From assembly GCF_900207585.1 (NCBI RefSeq), contig NZ_OAOP01000004.1:372001-436000 (forward strand): DNA of 64,000 nt. The letters run 5' to 3'. Under the pieces are notes generated by a model that was not told the origin of the DNA, made no database searches, and saw only the letters and a program-made list of their open reading frames with translations. A program made the position numbers and the translations under genes. Below, piece after piece: positions 1-8,773 of this stretch. Each line of letters begins with the position of its first letter. The stretch's first letter is position 1. This DNA is from Bacillus oleivorans (GTDB lineage: Bacteria > Bacillota > Bacilli > Bacillales > JC228).

Positions 1-390
1 GGCTTTTTCCACCCTCTCCTGACCGAATGAGCCTTGTATTCTGACAGGTTTGGGTTTTTTCTGCCCTCTCCTGTCCGAATGAGCCTTGTATTCTGACAGG
101 TTTGGGTTTTTTCTGCCCCCTCCTGTCCGAATGATCCTTATATTCTGACAGGTTCGGTTTTTCTCCACCCTCTCCTGTCCGAATGAGCTTTGTATTCTGA
201 CAGGTTCGTGTTTTTTCCTCCTTCTCCTGTCCGAATGAGCTTTGTATTCTGACAGGTTCGAGCTTTTTCCTCCTTCTCCTGTCTGTATGAGCCTTGGTAT
301 TCTGACAGGTTCGTATTATTTTCACCCTCCCCTGTCCAAATAAGGCCAGTGTCCAGACTTGAACACACTTTTTCCACCTTCTTCTGTCAG
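1..390. repeat. Tandem array of ~52-bp hairpin units
   Basis: The hexamer CTCCTG, or a close variant, recurs at 16, 68, 120, 172, 224, 276, 329 and 381. This gives about eight units with a period of 52 bp (one step is 53). Each unit holds an imperfect inverted repeat, CCTGTCCGAAT then about 9 nt then ATTCTGACAGG, followed by a T-rich linker. The whole unit is conserved and divergence grows towards the right end. The array starts at the window edge and may extend further. A reading frame crossing it on the minus strand only reads the repeat and is not a gene. Confidence 0.9.
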
Positions 391-521
391 ATTGACAACC
401 ACTTTCAAACACCAGCAAAAAACTGAAGATATAGTTGTATTGCGGGCAAAAACCAAATCTAATTTGTCAAACGGTTTTCCGTGATTAATCATTTGATTAC
501 CAAAAATTTAAATGAAACAAA
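391..521. other. Short intergenic stretch, nothing recognised
   Basis: AT-rich sequence between the hairpin array and the stop codon of the ABC ATPase gene. I see no clear terminator or reading frame here. Confidence 0.5.
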
Positions 522-1292
522 TTAACCATCCAACACTGGCAGATTCGTCACATCTTGTAAAAATTGTTTCGTTCTTTTCTCTTTAGGATTATTAAAGATT
601 TCTTCTGCACTTCCTTCTTCGATGATTCGGCCTTCATCCATAAAAATAATTCGATCAGCCACATCCCTGGCAAAAGACATTTCATGGGTTACAACCATCA
701 TCGTCATTCCTTCTTTTGCTAGCTCTTTCATAACTTGAAGTACCTCACGGACAAGCTCAGGGTCTAATGCGGATGTTGGTTCGTCATACAGCATAACCAT
801 GGGCTCCATTGATAGTGCCCGTGCAATGGCAACTCTTTGCTGCTGGCCGCCTGAAAGCTGGGCGGGATAATGGTCCATTCTATTAACTAATCCTACCTTT
901 GTCAGTAATTCAATTGCTTTCTTTCTTGCGAGTTCCCGATCCATCTTTTTAATGACAATTGGTCCTTCCATGACGTTTTCTAGTGCTGTTTTATGGGGAA
1001 ACAGGTTAAATTGCTGAAATACAAATCCTGTGTTTTGGCGCAATTCCCTTATGGTACTTTTTCTTTTTTTATTTAAAGGAAGTCCCGCTTCCACTTTTTG
1101 CTCTCCGAGTTTTACTGTTCCCCTATCTGGTTCTTCGAGAAATGTAATACATCGGAGTAAAGTGGACTTACCTGAACCGCTCGGGCCCATAATTACAACA
1201 ACTTCACTTTTATGAACCGTCATATCGATTCCTTTTAACACCTCATTTCCATTAAATCTTTTCTTTAAATTTATTAGTTCTATGACTTCCAC
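522..1292 (-). CDS. Polar amino acid ABC transporter, ATP-binding subunit
   Basis: Cytoplasmic ATPase of a PAAT-type amino acid importer (GlnQ/TcyN-like, 256 aa, the usual family length). Visible motifs are Walker [10 protein letters not shown] near residue 37, the Q-loop in [11 protein letters not shown], signature LSGGQQQR, Walker [13 protein letters not shown] and switch His in VVTHEM. The start is GTG with AAAGGGG upstream. It is the last gene of a four-gene minus-strand operon (binding protein, dehydrogenase, permease, ATPase). Substrate specificity cannot be read from this subunit. Confidence 0.93.
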   Translation of the reverse strand: MEVIELINLKKRFNGNEVLKGIDMTVHKSEVVVIMGPSGSGKSTLLRCITFLEEPDRGTVKLGEQKVEAGLPLNKKRKSTIRELRQNTGFVFQQFNLFPHKTALENVMEGPIVIKKMDRELARKKAIELLTKVGLVNRMDHYPAQLSGGQQQRVAIARALSMEPMVMLYDEPTSALDPELVREVLQVMKELAKEGMTMMVVTHEMSFARDVADRIIFMDEGRIIEEGSAEEIFNNPKEKRTKQFLQDVTNLPVLDG

Positions 1293-1320
1293 TTTTCCGA
1301 CCCCTTTCCGTAAAAATAAC

Positions 1321-1974
1321 CTATGCTAAATGTCTTGACGTTCTTTTTTCTAATCGATCTAAAAGGACCGTGAAAAAAGTTATGATAACCCAATAAATGG
1401 CTGCCGCTGTTAAGTAGAGGGTTAGGGGCTCAAATGTTTTGGCAATGATGAGAGTAGACATTTGCAGTAATTCCGTAACCGTAATGACGGAAACTAAAGA
1501 TGTATCTTTTATAAGGATAATATAGGAATTGGACAAAGTAGGGATTGCTATTCTAATACTTTGCGGAAGAATGATTCTTCTCATTGCTTGTGCGTATGTC
1601 ATTCCCATTGAAACCGCAGCTTCCATTTGACCTTTGTCTACAGCCAGGATAGATGCACGAAATGACTCTGAAAGATAAGCTCCTGCATTTAAACTTAGAG
1701 CAAATATGCCAGAGGGAACCGGATCTAATGCTATATTAATCTGAGGTAATCCGTAATAAATTACAAAAATTTGCACCAGCAGCGGAGTCCCCCGAATCAT
1801 AGAAACATAAACAGTTGCGATTATTTTTAATACTTTAATATTGGATATTCTCGCTAAGGCCGTAAAGAAACCAAGTATTAAAGCAATGATTATAGATACC
1901 ACCGCTAAAGAAATAGTTACGATTGCAGCCTTTAATAAGAGTGGTAATGCATCTATGATGATGGTAAAGTCCAT
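1321..1974 (-). CDS. Polar amino acid ABC transporter, permease
   Basis: Integral membrane subunit of the amino acid importer (217 aa, HisM/GlnP family). Several hydrophobic segments are visible, with the EAA-type loop around [20 protein letters not shown] that docks on the ATPase. The N-terminal part contains the family stretch [20 protein letters not shown]. The ATG start is preceded by AAGGGGGGAG. It lies 28 bp before the ATPase gene and 52 bp after the dehydrogenase gene, so co-transcription is likely. Confidence 0.93.
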   Translation of the reverse strand: MDFTIIIDALPLLLKAAIVTISLAVVSIIIALILGFFTALARISNIKVLKIIATVYVSMIRGTPLLVQIFVIYYGLPQINIALDPVPSGIFALSLNAGAYLSESFRASILAVDKGQMEAAVSMGMTYAQAMRRIILPQSIRIAIPTLSNSYIILIKDTSLVSVITVTELLQMSTLIIAKTFEPLTLYLTAAAIYWVIITFFTVLLDRLEKRTSRHLA

Positions 1975-2026
1975 TTAGTAACTCCCCCCTTATACATCAG
2001 ATTGATCGTTACACTTTAACTCCTGT

Positions 2027-3172
2027 TTAGGTCTCAGAATAATGGATGTGAATTCCCTTTCCTTCTAACTCTTTTATAAATCCATCAAACCGGTTTCCGA
2101 CGATGATCTCCTCAACCGGTACTACACCTGTTTCCGGTACTATTCCGTTAAGAATCCATATAGCCATTAGCATAGCTGGAATGGCTGTAGTTTTCGCCAT
2201 AGAGGTGATGCCTCGTTCATGATCATAAAAATCTACCATTTCCCAAGTATGCGTAACCTGTCTCCCATCCTTTTTACCTTTTACAATCACTCTTACCACG
2301 GTTATATCTTCATGTGATTTTCCGCGCAGTTTAGGCTCCAGGACTTTGGCCGTAAAATTTCTTGGGCTTATCTGGATTCCATCTATCTCTACTAAATTCT
2401 CATCTAAAAAACCAAGTTCAGAAAGAACAGACATCTTGCTCCAATGCCCAGAATAGCGAACTGTTTTCTCATATAACTTTTTCACTTTGTCTTTCAATGT
2501 ATAAGCTGTACTATGTGCGTCCGTAATGACAGCCTCACATTCACCAACCGGTTCCGGAAAAGTTATTTTCTCTAAGCCAGATAATGGAGGCAGACTGATT
2601 ATTTCGCCATTTTCAGCTGCTAAGGCTTGCCTTGTATAAAGCCCCATTACACTTTCTAACCGAAATACGATTTGATACCATAGGGGCGGTAAAGGGTATC
2701 TCGGAATACCGCCACATACCATCACAGCCTCATCAGCCTCATCTAACAGCTCTATTCCTTGAGCAGCCAGAAAGTTCGTGATTCCTGGGGCTACACCACA
2801 TCCCGGGACAATAATAACCCCCGCTTCTTTAGCCTTTTTCTCTAGCTTTTTCTTCTCATCAAACTTGGACCCGACTAAATCAACAAGGTGACATTTCGCA
2901 TCTATAGCAGCATTTATGGCCGGCAGGCTTAAAGAATGTGGCAAACAAGCGATAGCCACATCAGCATGTTTAATGACTTCGTAAATATCCTTTTCATTTT
3001 GTAATTTTGCTACTTTGCCAACTACTTTTGGATTAGCGGAAATTTCTACACACCTGTCGACACTTTCCTTTATTCCGTCAACCGCCGTAACTTTACCGAC
3101 ATTTGAATATGCTGCAATTTCTCTTACTACCGTCGTGCCAATCATTCCTGTGCCTAAAACAGCAACATGCAT
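2027..3172 (-). CDS. Saccharopine dehydrogenase-like oxidoreductase
   Basis: NAD(P)-dependent enzyme of the saccharopine dehydrogenase / lysine 6-dehydrogenase superfamily (381 aa). The N-terminus has the Rossmann signature LGTGMIGTTVVREIA, followed by a substrate domain with GCGVAPGITNFLAAQG around residues 124-139, typical of lysine-dehydrogenase-like proteins. The ATG follows GGGAGG. It sits between the binding-protein and permease genes of an amino acid importer. This suggests that the imported amino acid, possibly lysine or another diamino acid, is oxidised by this enzyme; that is inference from context. Confidence 0.85.
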   Translation of the reverse strand: MHVAVLGTGMIGTTVVREIAAYSNVGKVTAVDGIKESVDRCVEISANPKVVGKVAKLQNEKDIYEVIKHADVAIACLPHSLSLPAINAAIDAKCHLVDLVGSKFDEKKKLEKKAKEAGVIIVPGCGVAPGITNFLAAQGIELLDEADEAVMVCGGIPRYPLPPLWYQIVFRLESVMGLYTRQALAAENGEIISLPPLSGLEKITFPEPVGECEAVITDAHSTAYTLKDKVKKLYEKTVRYSGHWSKMSVLSELGFLDENLVEIDGIQISPRNFTAKVLEPKLRGKSHEDITVVRVIVKGKKDGRQVTHTWEMVDFYDHERGITSMAKTTAIPAMLMAIWILNGIVPETGVVPVEEIIVGNRFDGFIKELEGKGIHIHYSET

Positions 3173-3217
3173 GATATGATCCCTCCCTACTAGCAGATTG
3201 ATAGATTAAGTGAATCA

Positions 3218-4021
3218 TTATTCTTTTATGAGCGGTTCTGAATCAAACCATTTTTTGTAGATTTCAGTATACGTTCCATCTTCTTTCATCTTTTTTAATT
3301 CTTCATTTATTTTTTGAACAAAGTCTTCATTTCCTTTTTTAACAGCCATTCCAATTTCATCTTTATTTAAGATATCGCTCACTATTTTTACAGGAAGATT
3401 TTCTTCTTTAATGTTGTGGCTCATTAAAAGCTGATCATTGATGATGACGTCAAGTCTGCCATTAATCAGATCTTGCAGATAGTCATTGAGGGATTGATAG
3501 AGGTTCACATTAGCACCCTCGACACTTCTGGCTACCTCCTCAAACGTTGTTCCGCCGCCAACTCCGACCTTTTTCCCTTTTATATCTTCTAAAACAGAAA
3601 TATCATTTGTATCCTCACGAGTTATTAGCACAGAACCAGTAACAACATATGGATCTGTAAAATCTACACTTTTTTTCCGTTCTTCTGTTACAGTCATTTG
3701 GGCAATAATGATGTCAAATTTATCTGCTTTAAGACCGCCGATCAGGCTATCCCACTTTGTTGCAACAAACTCGGTTTTAACACCCAGCCTTTTGGCTAAC
3801 TCATTAGCAATATCAACATCGAAGCCAGTATATTCATTGTCATCACCCAAATAATTAAACGGGCGATACGTCCCCTCAAATCCAACCCTTAAGACTTCTG
3901 ATTCCAAAACTCTTTCTAATGCACTTTTTTCTCCGTTTCCGCTTGTTGCTTCACCTGATCCACATGCTGTAACCACTACTAGCAAGAGTAAACCTACAAT
4001 ACTTAAATAAAAGCCTTTCAT
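3218..4021 (-). CDS. Amino acid ABC transporter substrate-binding lipoprotein
   Basis: Family 3 solute-binding protein (267 aa from the chosen start). The N-terminal lipoprotein signal ends in VVVTACGSG, so it should be anchored outside the membrane. The body shows family features: GFEGTYRPFNYLGDDNEYTG, GFDVDIANELAKRLG and DGTYTEIYKKWF at the end. I start at the ATG preceded by AGGAGG; an in-frame upstream ATG at 4081 lacks a ribosome binding site and would hide the signal peptide. It is the first gene of the leftward operon, with a FadR-type operator just upstream. Confidence 0.92.
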   Translation of the reverse strand: MKGFYLSIVGLLLLVVVTACGSGEATSGNGEKSALERVLESEVLRVGFEGTYRPFNYLGDDNEYTGFDVDIANELAKRLGVKTEFVATKWDSLIGGLKADKFDIIIAQMTVTEERKKSVDFTDPYVVTGSVLITREDTNDISVLEDIKGKKVGVGGGTTFEEVARSVEGANVNLYQSLNDYLQDLINGRLDVIINDQLLMSHNIKEENLPVKIVSDILNKDEIGMAVKKGNEDFVQKINEELKKMKEDGTYTEIYKKWFDSEPLIKE

Positions 4022-4083
4022 TTGATTTACCTCCTCTTTTTTGATAGCGCTTACAATTAAAACACTTCCTATGTCGCACAATA

Positions 4084-4094
4084 TTGTAGTACAA
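4084..4094. promoter_or_regulatory. Putative FadR-subfamily GntR operator
   Basis: TTGTAGTACAA fits the FadR/VanR-type consensus TNGTnnnACNA and is part of the symmetric ATTGTAGTACAAT. It lies in the divergent intergenic region between the binding-protein gene and the GntR regulator gene, where such a repressor would control both. Confidence 0.6.
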
Positions 4095-4192
4095 TTATAT
4101 GTAGTTTATTACTGAATATTAAGAATTGTCAATAGATTCTTTAAATTAATCATACTTTTGATAAAATCTATAATCTTAGAGGGGGCCATTTT

Positions 4193-4870
4193 ATGAAAGA
4201 AAAGCAATCAATAAAAGTTCATGTCTATAAGACATTAAGAGAAGCTATTTTGTCCAGGAAACTCCCTCCTGGGAAACAAATTGTTGAAAATGTTATATCC
4301 AGCAAACTAAGCGTAAGCAGAACACCAATAAGAAGCGCAATTAATCAGCTTGCAATGGAGGGACTAGTTGAAATCGTACCAAACAAAGGGGCCTTTGTTA
4401 TTAATCCCACTTTCGACGAAATTCTTCAAGCCTATCATTTGAGAAAAGAACTGGAAATTATGGCTGTTGAACTATCACTGAATCACCTGAAAGAAAGTAA
4501 TCTTAAAGCTATGGAGAAAATTGTGGAAACCGAAAAGGAAGCATTGTATAAAAAGGATATGGAAAATTACGTAAAGGCAAATCAAAATTTTCATTTGGCA
4601 TTATCAAGCCAATGTGGAAACAAATTTTTAATTGAATTTATAGATAAACTCATAAATCAAACATCTATTTACCTTATTCTTTTTGACGTCTTTTTTGAAG
4701 AACACTCCCCACAGCCTTATGGATATAAAGAACATCTTGAAATCATTGATTTGATCAGACAAAAAAATCTCAAAAAATTAAAAAGTGCCTTATCAAAACA
4801 TTTTGATAACGCTATTAAAAGCCTAAACATTAGATCGGATTATAGTGATTTAGATAGAATTTTTGAATGA
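4193..4870 (+). CDS. GntR family transcriptional regulator (FadR/FCD type)
   Basis: DNA-binding regulator of 225 aa. Residues about 1-70 form the GntR winged helix (LREAILSRKLPPGKQI, LSVSRTPIRSAINQLAMEG). The rest is an all-helical FCD ligand domain with HLRKELE and metal-site-like histidines in NQNFHLAL and YKEHLEII. A strong GGGGG ribosome binding site precedes the ATG. It is transcribed away from the amino acid transporter/dehydrogenase operon, which it probably represses until the substrate is present. Confidence 0.92.
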   Translation: MKEKQSIKVHVYKTLREAILSRKLPPGKQIVENVISSKLSVSRTPIRSAINQLAMEGLVEIVPNKGAFVINPTFDEILQAYHLRKELEIMAVELSLNHLKESNLKAMEKIVETEKEALYKKDMENYVKANQNFHLALSSQCGNKFLIEFIDKLINQTSIYLILFDVFFEEHSPQPYGYKEHLEIIDLIRQKNLKKLKSALSKHFDNAIKSLNIRSDYSDLDRIFE

Positions 4871-5153
4871 AATGGCTGAGTTACTTAGAAATACTTCATT
4901 AAAAAGAGATAGACTGCTTTTTTTGGGTCCGCCGCTTATTCTGGGAGTTTCAATACTGACTGGAAACGTTATGGGCATTTTAATCCTCTAATGATTTTTT
5001 TTCCTAAAGGAAGTGGATGTGAGCAATAGCTAAGCATGGCATAACTATGTAGGATTGATGAATAATAACAGGAGAAAAAGACTTTTCTGAGGTACATATA
5101 GTATACTTTTTTATGGATTATTAGCCCGTTACATTAAAGGAGGACTTTTTATC
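4871..5153. other. Intergenic region upstream of punA
   Basis: About 280 bp. A 39-codon frame from the ATG at 4872 begins MAELLRNTSLKRDRLL and is hydrophobic at its end, but it has no ribosome binding site; I treat it as at most a remnant. No purine riboswitch was recognised. AAAGGAGG precedes punA. Confidence 0.4.
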
Positions 5154-5972
5154 ATGCACGACAGCCTAGACATTTTGGATGCGAGAGATTTTATTAAGAG
5201 TAAAACAGATTATCTGCCTGAGATTGGGATGATTCTAGGCTCTGGCTTAGGAACACTAGCTGACGAAATTGAAAATCCTATACATATCCCGTATAGTGAA
5301 ATCCCTCACTTTGCCAAGTCTGAAGCAATTGGACATGCTAACGAACTGGTGATTGGAAAATTAAATGGAAAGACCGTAGCCGCAATGAAAGGACGTTTTC
5401 ATTATTATGAAGGTTTTACTTTAGATGAAGTAACCTTTCCCGTCCGTGTTATGAAAGCTTTTGGTATAGAAAATTTAATAATTACGAACGCTTGCGGTGC
5501 CGTTAATACGAGCTTTAGCCCTGGGGATTTAATGCTAATTACGGACCATATTAATCTAGTTGGCACCAACCCATTAATTGGACGGAACAATGATGAATTA
5601 GGTACTCGTTTCCCTGATTTATCCCAAGTTTATAATAAGGACCTGCGTAATATCGCCTCCAAAGCAGGACAAGAACTAAATATCACCTTGCAGCAAGGTG
5701 TATATGCCTGGTGGAGCGGACCTGCCTACGAAACTCCAGCTGAAATCCGTATGATTCGCACTTTAGGAGCAGACGCTGTCGGCATGTCAACTGTACCAGA
5801 AGCGATTGTAGCAGCCCATGCCAAGATGAAGGTTCTCGGTATTTCCTGCTTAACCAACATGGCAAGCGGGATTTTAGATCAGCCCTTAAGCCACGATGAA
5901 GTGATTGAGGTTGCCGGTAAAGTTAAAGTGAAATTTATTGAATTAGTGAAAGGGATTGTAAAAGAAATATAA
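5154..5972 (+). CDS. punA: Purine-nucleoside phosphorylase I
   Basis: Cytosolic trimeric-type purine nucleoside phosphorylase (272 aa, family length), which splits purine nucleosides with phosphate into base and ribose-1-phosphate for salvage. Motifs seen: phosphate loop GMILGSGLG near residue 25, KGRFHYYEG, TNACGAVN, the purine-pocket stretch GPAYETPAEIRM, VGMSTVPE and LTNMASGI. GHANELVIG replaces the more common GHxGxLVxG, and AWWSGPAYE replaces AWxxGPxYE; both look tolerable. The ATG follows AAAGGAGG. Confidence 0.93.
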   Translation: MHDSLDILDARDFIKSKTDYLPEIGMILGSGLGTLADEIENPIHIPYSEIPHFAKSEAIGHANELVIGKLNGKTVAAMKGRFHYYEGFTLDEVTFPVRVMKAFGIENLIITNACGAVNTSFSPGDLMLITDHINLVGTNPLIGRNNDELGTRFPDLSQVYNKDLRNIASKAGQELNITLQQGVYAWWSGPAYETPAEIRMIRTLGADAVGMSTVPEAIVAAHAKMKVLGISCLTNMASGILDQPLSHDEVIEVAGKVKVKFIELVKGIVKEI

Positions 5973-5992
5973 AGGATGTGGCTCCTGATATT

Positions 5993-6020
5993 GCAACAAA
6001 GGGACGGTTCTTGTGTTTCA
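5993..6020 (+). repeat. GGGACGGTTCT element, single arm
   Basis: ACAAAGGGACGGTTCTTG followed by TGTTTCA, just downstream of punA. One arm of the palindromic repeat family found across the window. Confidence 0.8.
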
Positions 6021-6128
6021 TTTTTAGGATATGAAAAACGATGAAAAGGTTGTTATAGAGGTTGATGGCAAAGATTTTGCAAGGGCTTAAGTGTTAATCG
6101 ATAACCTCTGTAGTGCTAAAAAATTTAA

Positions 6129-6189
6129 AACTCCTTCGTAGAAGATTTGTTTGTTAAGGGGTCAACAATTCTACATAGGAGTTCTTTTT
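6129..6189 (+). terminator. Long hairpin followed by T-run
   Basis: Arms 6129-6143 and 6169-6183 pair over 13 of 15 positions and are followed by CTTTTT. It could be a terminator for punA or the end of a small transcript. Confidence 0.55.
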
Positions 6190-6266
6190 ATGTGTGTAAA
6201 TGCCTGCTTTTCAAATAATGGATATATATTGGAAACTTTGGTTTTAACCAATTTTAATATATCCTG

Positions 6267-6295
6267 TGAAACAGGAGAACCGTCCCTCTGTTTCC
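6267..6295 (-). repeat. GGGACGGTTCT element, single arm (inverted)
   Basis: GAAACAGGAGAACCGTCCCT is the inverted counterpart of the arm at 5993. It directly abuts the purU stop codon. Confidence 0.8.
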
Positions 6296-7195
6296 TTAGA
6301 ATACTATCGTCTTGTTTTGATGAACAATGATCCTGTCTTCGATATGCCATTTGACGGCTCTGGCCAATACGCTTCGTTCGATTGAAGCACCGATTTTCTT
6401 CAGTCTTTCTACATTGTCACGGTGATCGACACGGGCGATATCTTGTTCGATGATCGGCCCTTCGTCGAGATCATTCGTCACATAGTGAGAGGTTGCTCCA
6501 ATTAATTTGACCCCGCGCCCGTAAGCCCGCTCGTAAGGTCTCGCCCCAACAAAGGCTGGCAGGAATGAATGATGGATATTAATAATTTTATTCGGATTGG
6601 ACGCCACGAATTCCGGTGTTAAGATTTGCATATATCGGGCTAGCACAATTACATCAATGTCATACTCTTTTAGCAGCTGTAATTGTTTTTCTTCGACTTG
6701 TTTTCGAATATCTTTATTTGCCGGTATACAATAAAACGGGATATCAAGTCCTTCCACCACATCTCTGGCCTCTTCATGATTACTTATGACAAGAGCAATA
6801 TCAGCGATTAAATCTCCGCTTTGCCACTCCCATAATAGCTCCCTTAAGCAATGCAGTTGCTGGGATACAAAGATAGCCAACTTTTTCACTTGATACACAT
6901 GAATGAAGCTCCATTCCATTGAGAACCTGTCGGCAAGTTCAGCAAATTCACTCTCCATCTCCTTTGCTTTTTCTAGAAGAGACGGACACTCAAATTCGAT
7001 TCTTAAAAAAAAGGTGCCACCTTCAGGATTTGTTGAGTACTGACTGGATTCGATGATATTGGCATCATGTGAAAACAAAAACTGGGAGATTGCCGCTACA
7101 ATTCCAGGTTTGTCCGGGCAGCTGACTAACAGCCGTCCGCGATTCTGATTGCGTTCTTGAAATAGTTCCAGCTTTTCCTTAATGTATGCGTTCAT
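6296..7195 (-). CDS. purU: Formyltetrahydrofolate deformylase
   Basis: Hydrolyses 10-formyl-THF to formate and THF, balancing one-carbon units (299 aa, usual length about 280-300). Residues about 18-100 form an ACT domain (LLVSCPDKPGIVAAISQFL). The C-terminal formyltransferase fold has the catalytic set around VLARYMQILTPEF, INIHHSFLPAF and DEGPIIEQD. The ATG follows AAGAGG. Single gene by its orientation and flanks; its stop abuts a palindromic repeat arm. Confidence 0.95.
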   Translation of the reverse strand: MNAYIKEKLELFQERNQNRGRLLVSCPDKPGIVAAISQFLFSHDANIIESSQYSTNPEGGTFFLRIEFECPSLLEKAKEMESEFAELADRFSMEWSFIHVYQVKKLAIFVSQQLHCLRELLWEWQSGDLIADIALVISNHEEARDVVEGLDIPFYCIPANKDIRKQVEEKQLQLLKEYDIDVIVLARYMQILTPEFVASNPNKIINIHHSFLPAFVGARPYERAYGRGVKLIGATSHYVTNDLDEGPIIEQDIARVDHRDNVERLKKIGASIERSVLARAVKWHIEDRIIVHQNKTIVF

Positions 7196-7287
7196 TTGTA
7201 AAACCTCTTTTTAATTGATGAGAATCATTATACATGAGTCAATCATCAAAGGAGAAGACTTTCCAACTCCTTTTTCACCTTCTGTGA

Positions 7288-8049
7288 TTAGTGTGAAAAC
7301 TTTTCTCTATTCAATTGGCGAATGACATGGATAATAAACGTGACGATAAAGGAAACAACCATAAATGAAATGAAAAAGCTATTGGAAACATTGATTTCAA
7401 CCAGTGATGCTCCCATCTTTAGAGCAATAAACATAATCAAAATATAAGCCGTTGTCTCAAGTTCTGGTACTTTGTTCATTAAAACAATAAAAAAGGTGGC
7501 TACACCGCGCATAAAAAGAATCCCAATCATTCCTCCAAGCAAGATAACCCAAACCTCGTCGGAAACTGCCAAGGCTGTCAAAATACTGTCGATTGAAAAA
7601 GCTACATCTAACAGTTCTACATAAATAACCGTTGTCCAAAAAACACCAAATATTTTTACTAACCCGCCTTTTGGACGCTGAGCGGATTCCCCATTACTTT
7701 CATCATCATTCTCCCCTTTATTTGTAAAGAACGAATAAGACAGCCAAAGCAAATAGACCGCTCCAAACAACTTGATAAACCACAATTTAATAAGTACTGT
7801 TCCCAATCCGATGAAAATAAAGCGAAAGATATAAGCTCCCCAAAGTCCATAAAGTAAAGCTTTCCTTTGTTGGTGTTTAGGCAGCGGTTTTACAAATGTA
7901 GATAAAACTAAAGCATTATCGGCAGATAACATACATTCCATAACAGCTAAAGATAATATCAGTCCCCACGCCTCTGCAGAAGTCAGAACGTCTGCCCACA
8001 TACGCCAATCTAATATAGAAGCATAGGTTGACAACACTTGTTCCATCAT
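7288..8049 (-). CDS. TerC family integral membrane protein
   Basis: TerC-family membrane protein (about 253 aa, like YceF/YkoY/YjbE). Multiple hydrophobic helices carry the paired acidic family motifs MECMLSADNALVLS and ELLDVAFSIDSILTA. Family members are linked to metal ion (Mn) export or loading of exported metalloenzymes and to tellurite resistance; the exact role here is unknown. The start chosen is the ATG of MMEQVLS, 11 nt after AAAGGAG; an in-frame upstream ATG at 8076 has no site. I did not find a yybP-ykoY Mn riboswitch upstream. Confidence 0.88.
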   Translation of the reverse strand: MMEQVLSTYASILDWRMWADVLTSAEAWGLILSLAVMECMLSADNALVLSTFVKPLPKHQQRKALLYGLWGAYIFRFIFIGLGTVLIKLWFIKLFGAVYLLWLSYSFFTNKGENDDESNGESAQRPKGGLVKIFGVFWTTVIYVELLDVAFSIDSILTALAVSDEVWVILLGGMIGILFMRGVATFFIVLMNKVPELETTAYILIMFIALKMGASLVEINVSNSFFISFMVVSFIVTFIIHVIRQLNREKFSH

Positions 8050-8135
8050 TTTTCTCATATCTCCTTTGTTGTACAAACTTTCACCTTACCTAACTGATAT
8101 TCAATTCCCCCTTTTTTATTACGAAAATAAAAGGA

Positions 8136-8184
8136 AAAGGATGAAATCCATAAACAGACTTCATCCTTGAAAAAGTACTTTTTC
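8136..8184 (-). promoter_or_regulatory. Hairpins in the leader of the TerC-family gene
   Basis: An inverted repeat (AAGGATGAA paired with TTCATCCTT) plus the palindrome GAAAAAGTACTTTTTC lie in the leader. On the minus strand the first hairpin is followed by a T-rich run, so it might act as an attenuator. Confidence 0.4.
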
Positions 8185-8199
8185 GAAAAACCAATAAAA

Positions 8200-8225
8200 A
8201 ATACCCCCAAAAATATGAGGGTATT
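8200..8225 (-). terminator. Terminator after the YhcN-like gene
   Basis: On the minus strand AATACCCTC, an 8-nt loop, GGGGGTATT and then TTTTATT form a typical intrinsic terminator 12 bp after the stop codon. Confidence 0.75.
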
Positions 8226-8236
8226 GGATACCAAAA

Positions 8237-8773
8237 TTAACTTTCGGCTGGAAATACTCTGCGAATCGTTTCATTGAATTCATCAAATAAACCTTCTATT
8301 GGTTCACCTCGGCCGATTCTGTCTCCGTAATCTGCCATCCGATCTACGAAATCAGGATTTGAAGACACGTAGACATTCTGAATATCTCTATCAGCTTTTC
8401 TCACCTGGTCTGCAATCCTATTCTTGATTCGATCTGTGACTTCTCCTTCTGCATCGTCATTTAAAACAACGGCAACATAGGCATTTCGGTCTGTAACAAT
8501 AACATTGGCCGTCCTTACTTCATCCAGTTGTGTTACCTGATCAGCTATCTGATCGGCGACTTCCATTCCGTTTTCATTATTTCCAGTCAGGTTATTATTA
8601 TTATTTTGGTTGCGATTACCGAGATTATTGACGTCATTACCCTGTCTGTACCCAACATTTCTGAAGCCATTGTTGTCTCTATTATCCATCGCCTGATCTT
8701 CTTGGTTGACTCCACATCCCACAAGTAATGAAACTAATAAAATTGCTATTGACAAAAACTTAAACATTTTCAA
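8237..8773 (-). CDS. YhcN/YlaJ family sporulation lipoprotein
   Basis: Small lipoprotein of 178 aa. The signal ends in the lipobox LLVGCGVNQ, then comes an Asn-rich linker (residues about 28-68) and a C-terminal domain with AVVLNDDAEGEVTDRIKNRI, typical of the spore membrane lipoproteins YhcN and YlaJ. It starts with TTG, 8 nt after AGGAG. It probably sits in the forespore or spore inner membrane; its molecular role is not known. The leucine-rich helix LFDEFNETIRRVFP ends the protein. Confidence 0.85.
   Translation of the reverse strand: MKMFKFLSIAILLVSLLVGCGVNQEDQAMDNRDNNGFRNVGYRQGNDVNNLGNRNQNNNNNLTGNNENGMEVADQIADQVTQLDEVRTANVIVTDRNAYVAVVLNDDAEGEVTDRIKNRIADQVRKADRDIQNVYVSSNPDFVDRMADYGDRIGRGEPIEGLFDEFNETIRRVFPAES

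Noticed and set aside
138-377. 79-residue protein on the minus strand
   Set aside because: It only reads through the tandem repeat, and the repeated peptide has no other support.
1-390. CRISPR array
   Set aside because: The whole 52-bp unit is conserved, including what would be spacers; no cas genes are nearby.
4872-4991. 39-codon gene after the GntR regulator
   Set aside because: No ribosome binding site and it stops abruptly; at most a remnant.
4871-5153. Purine riboswitch before punA
   Set aside because: No purine-riboswitch loop motifs or downstream terminator recognised.
8050-8236. yybP-ykoY manganese riboswitch before the TerC-family gene
   Set aside because: Hairpins are present but the conserved core motifs of that riboswitch are not seen.
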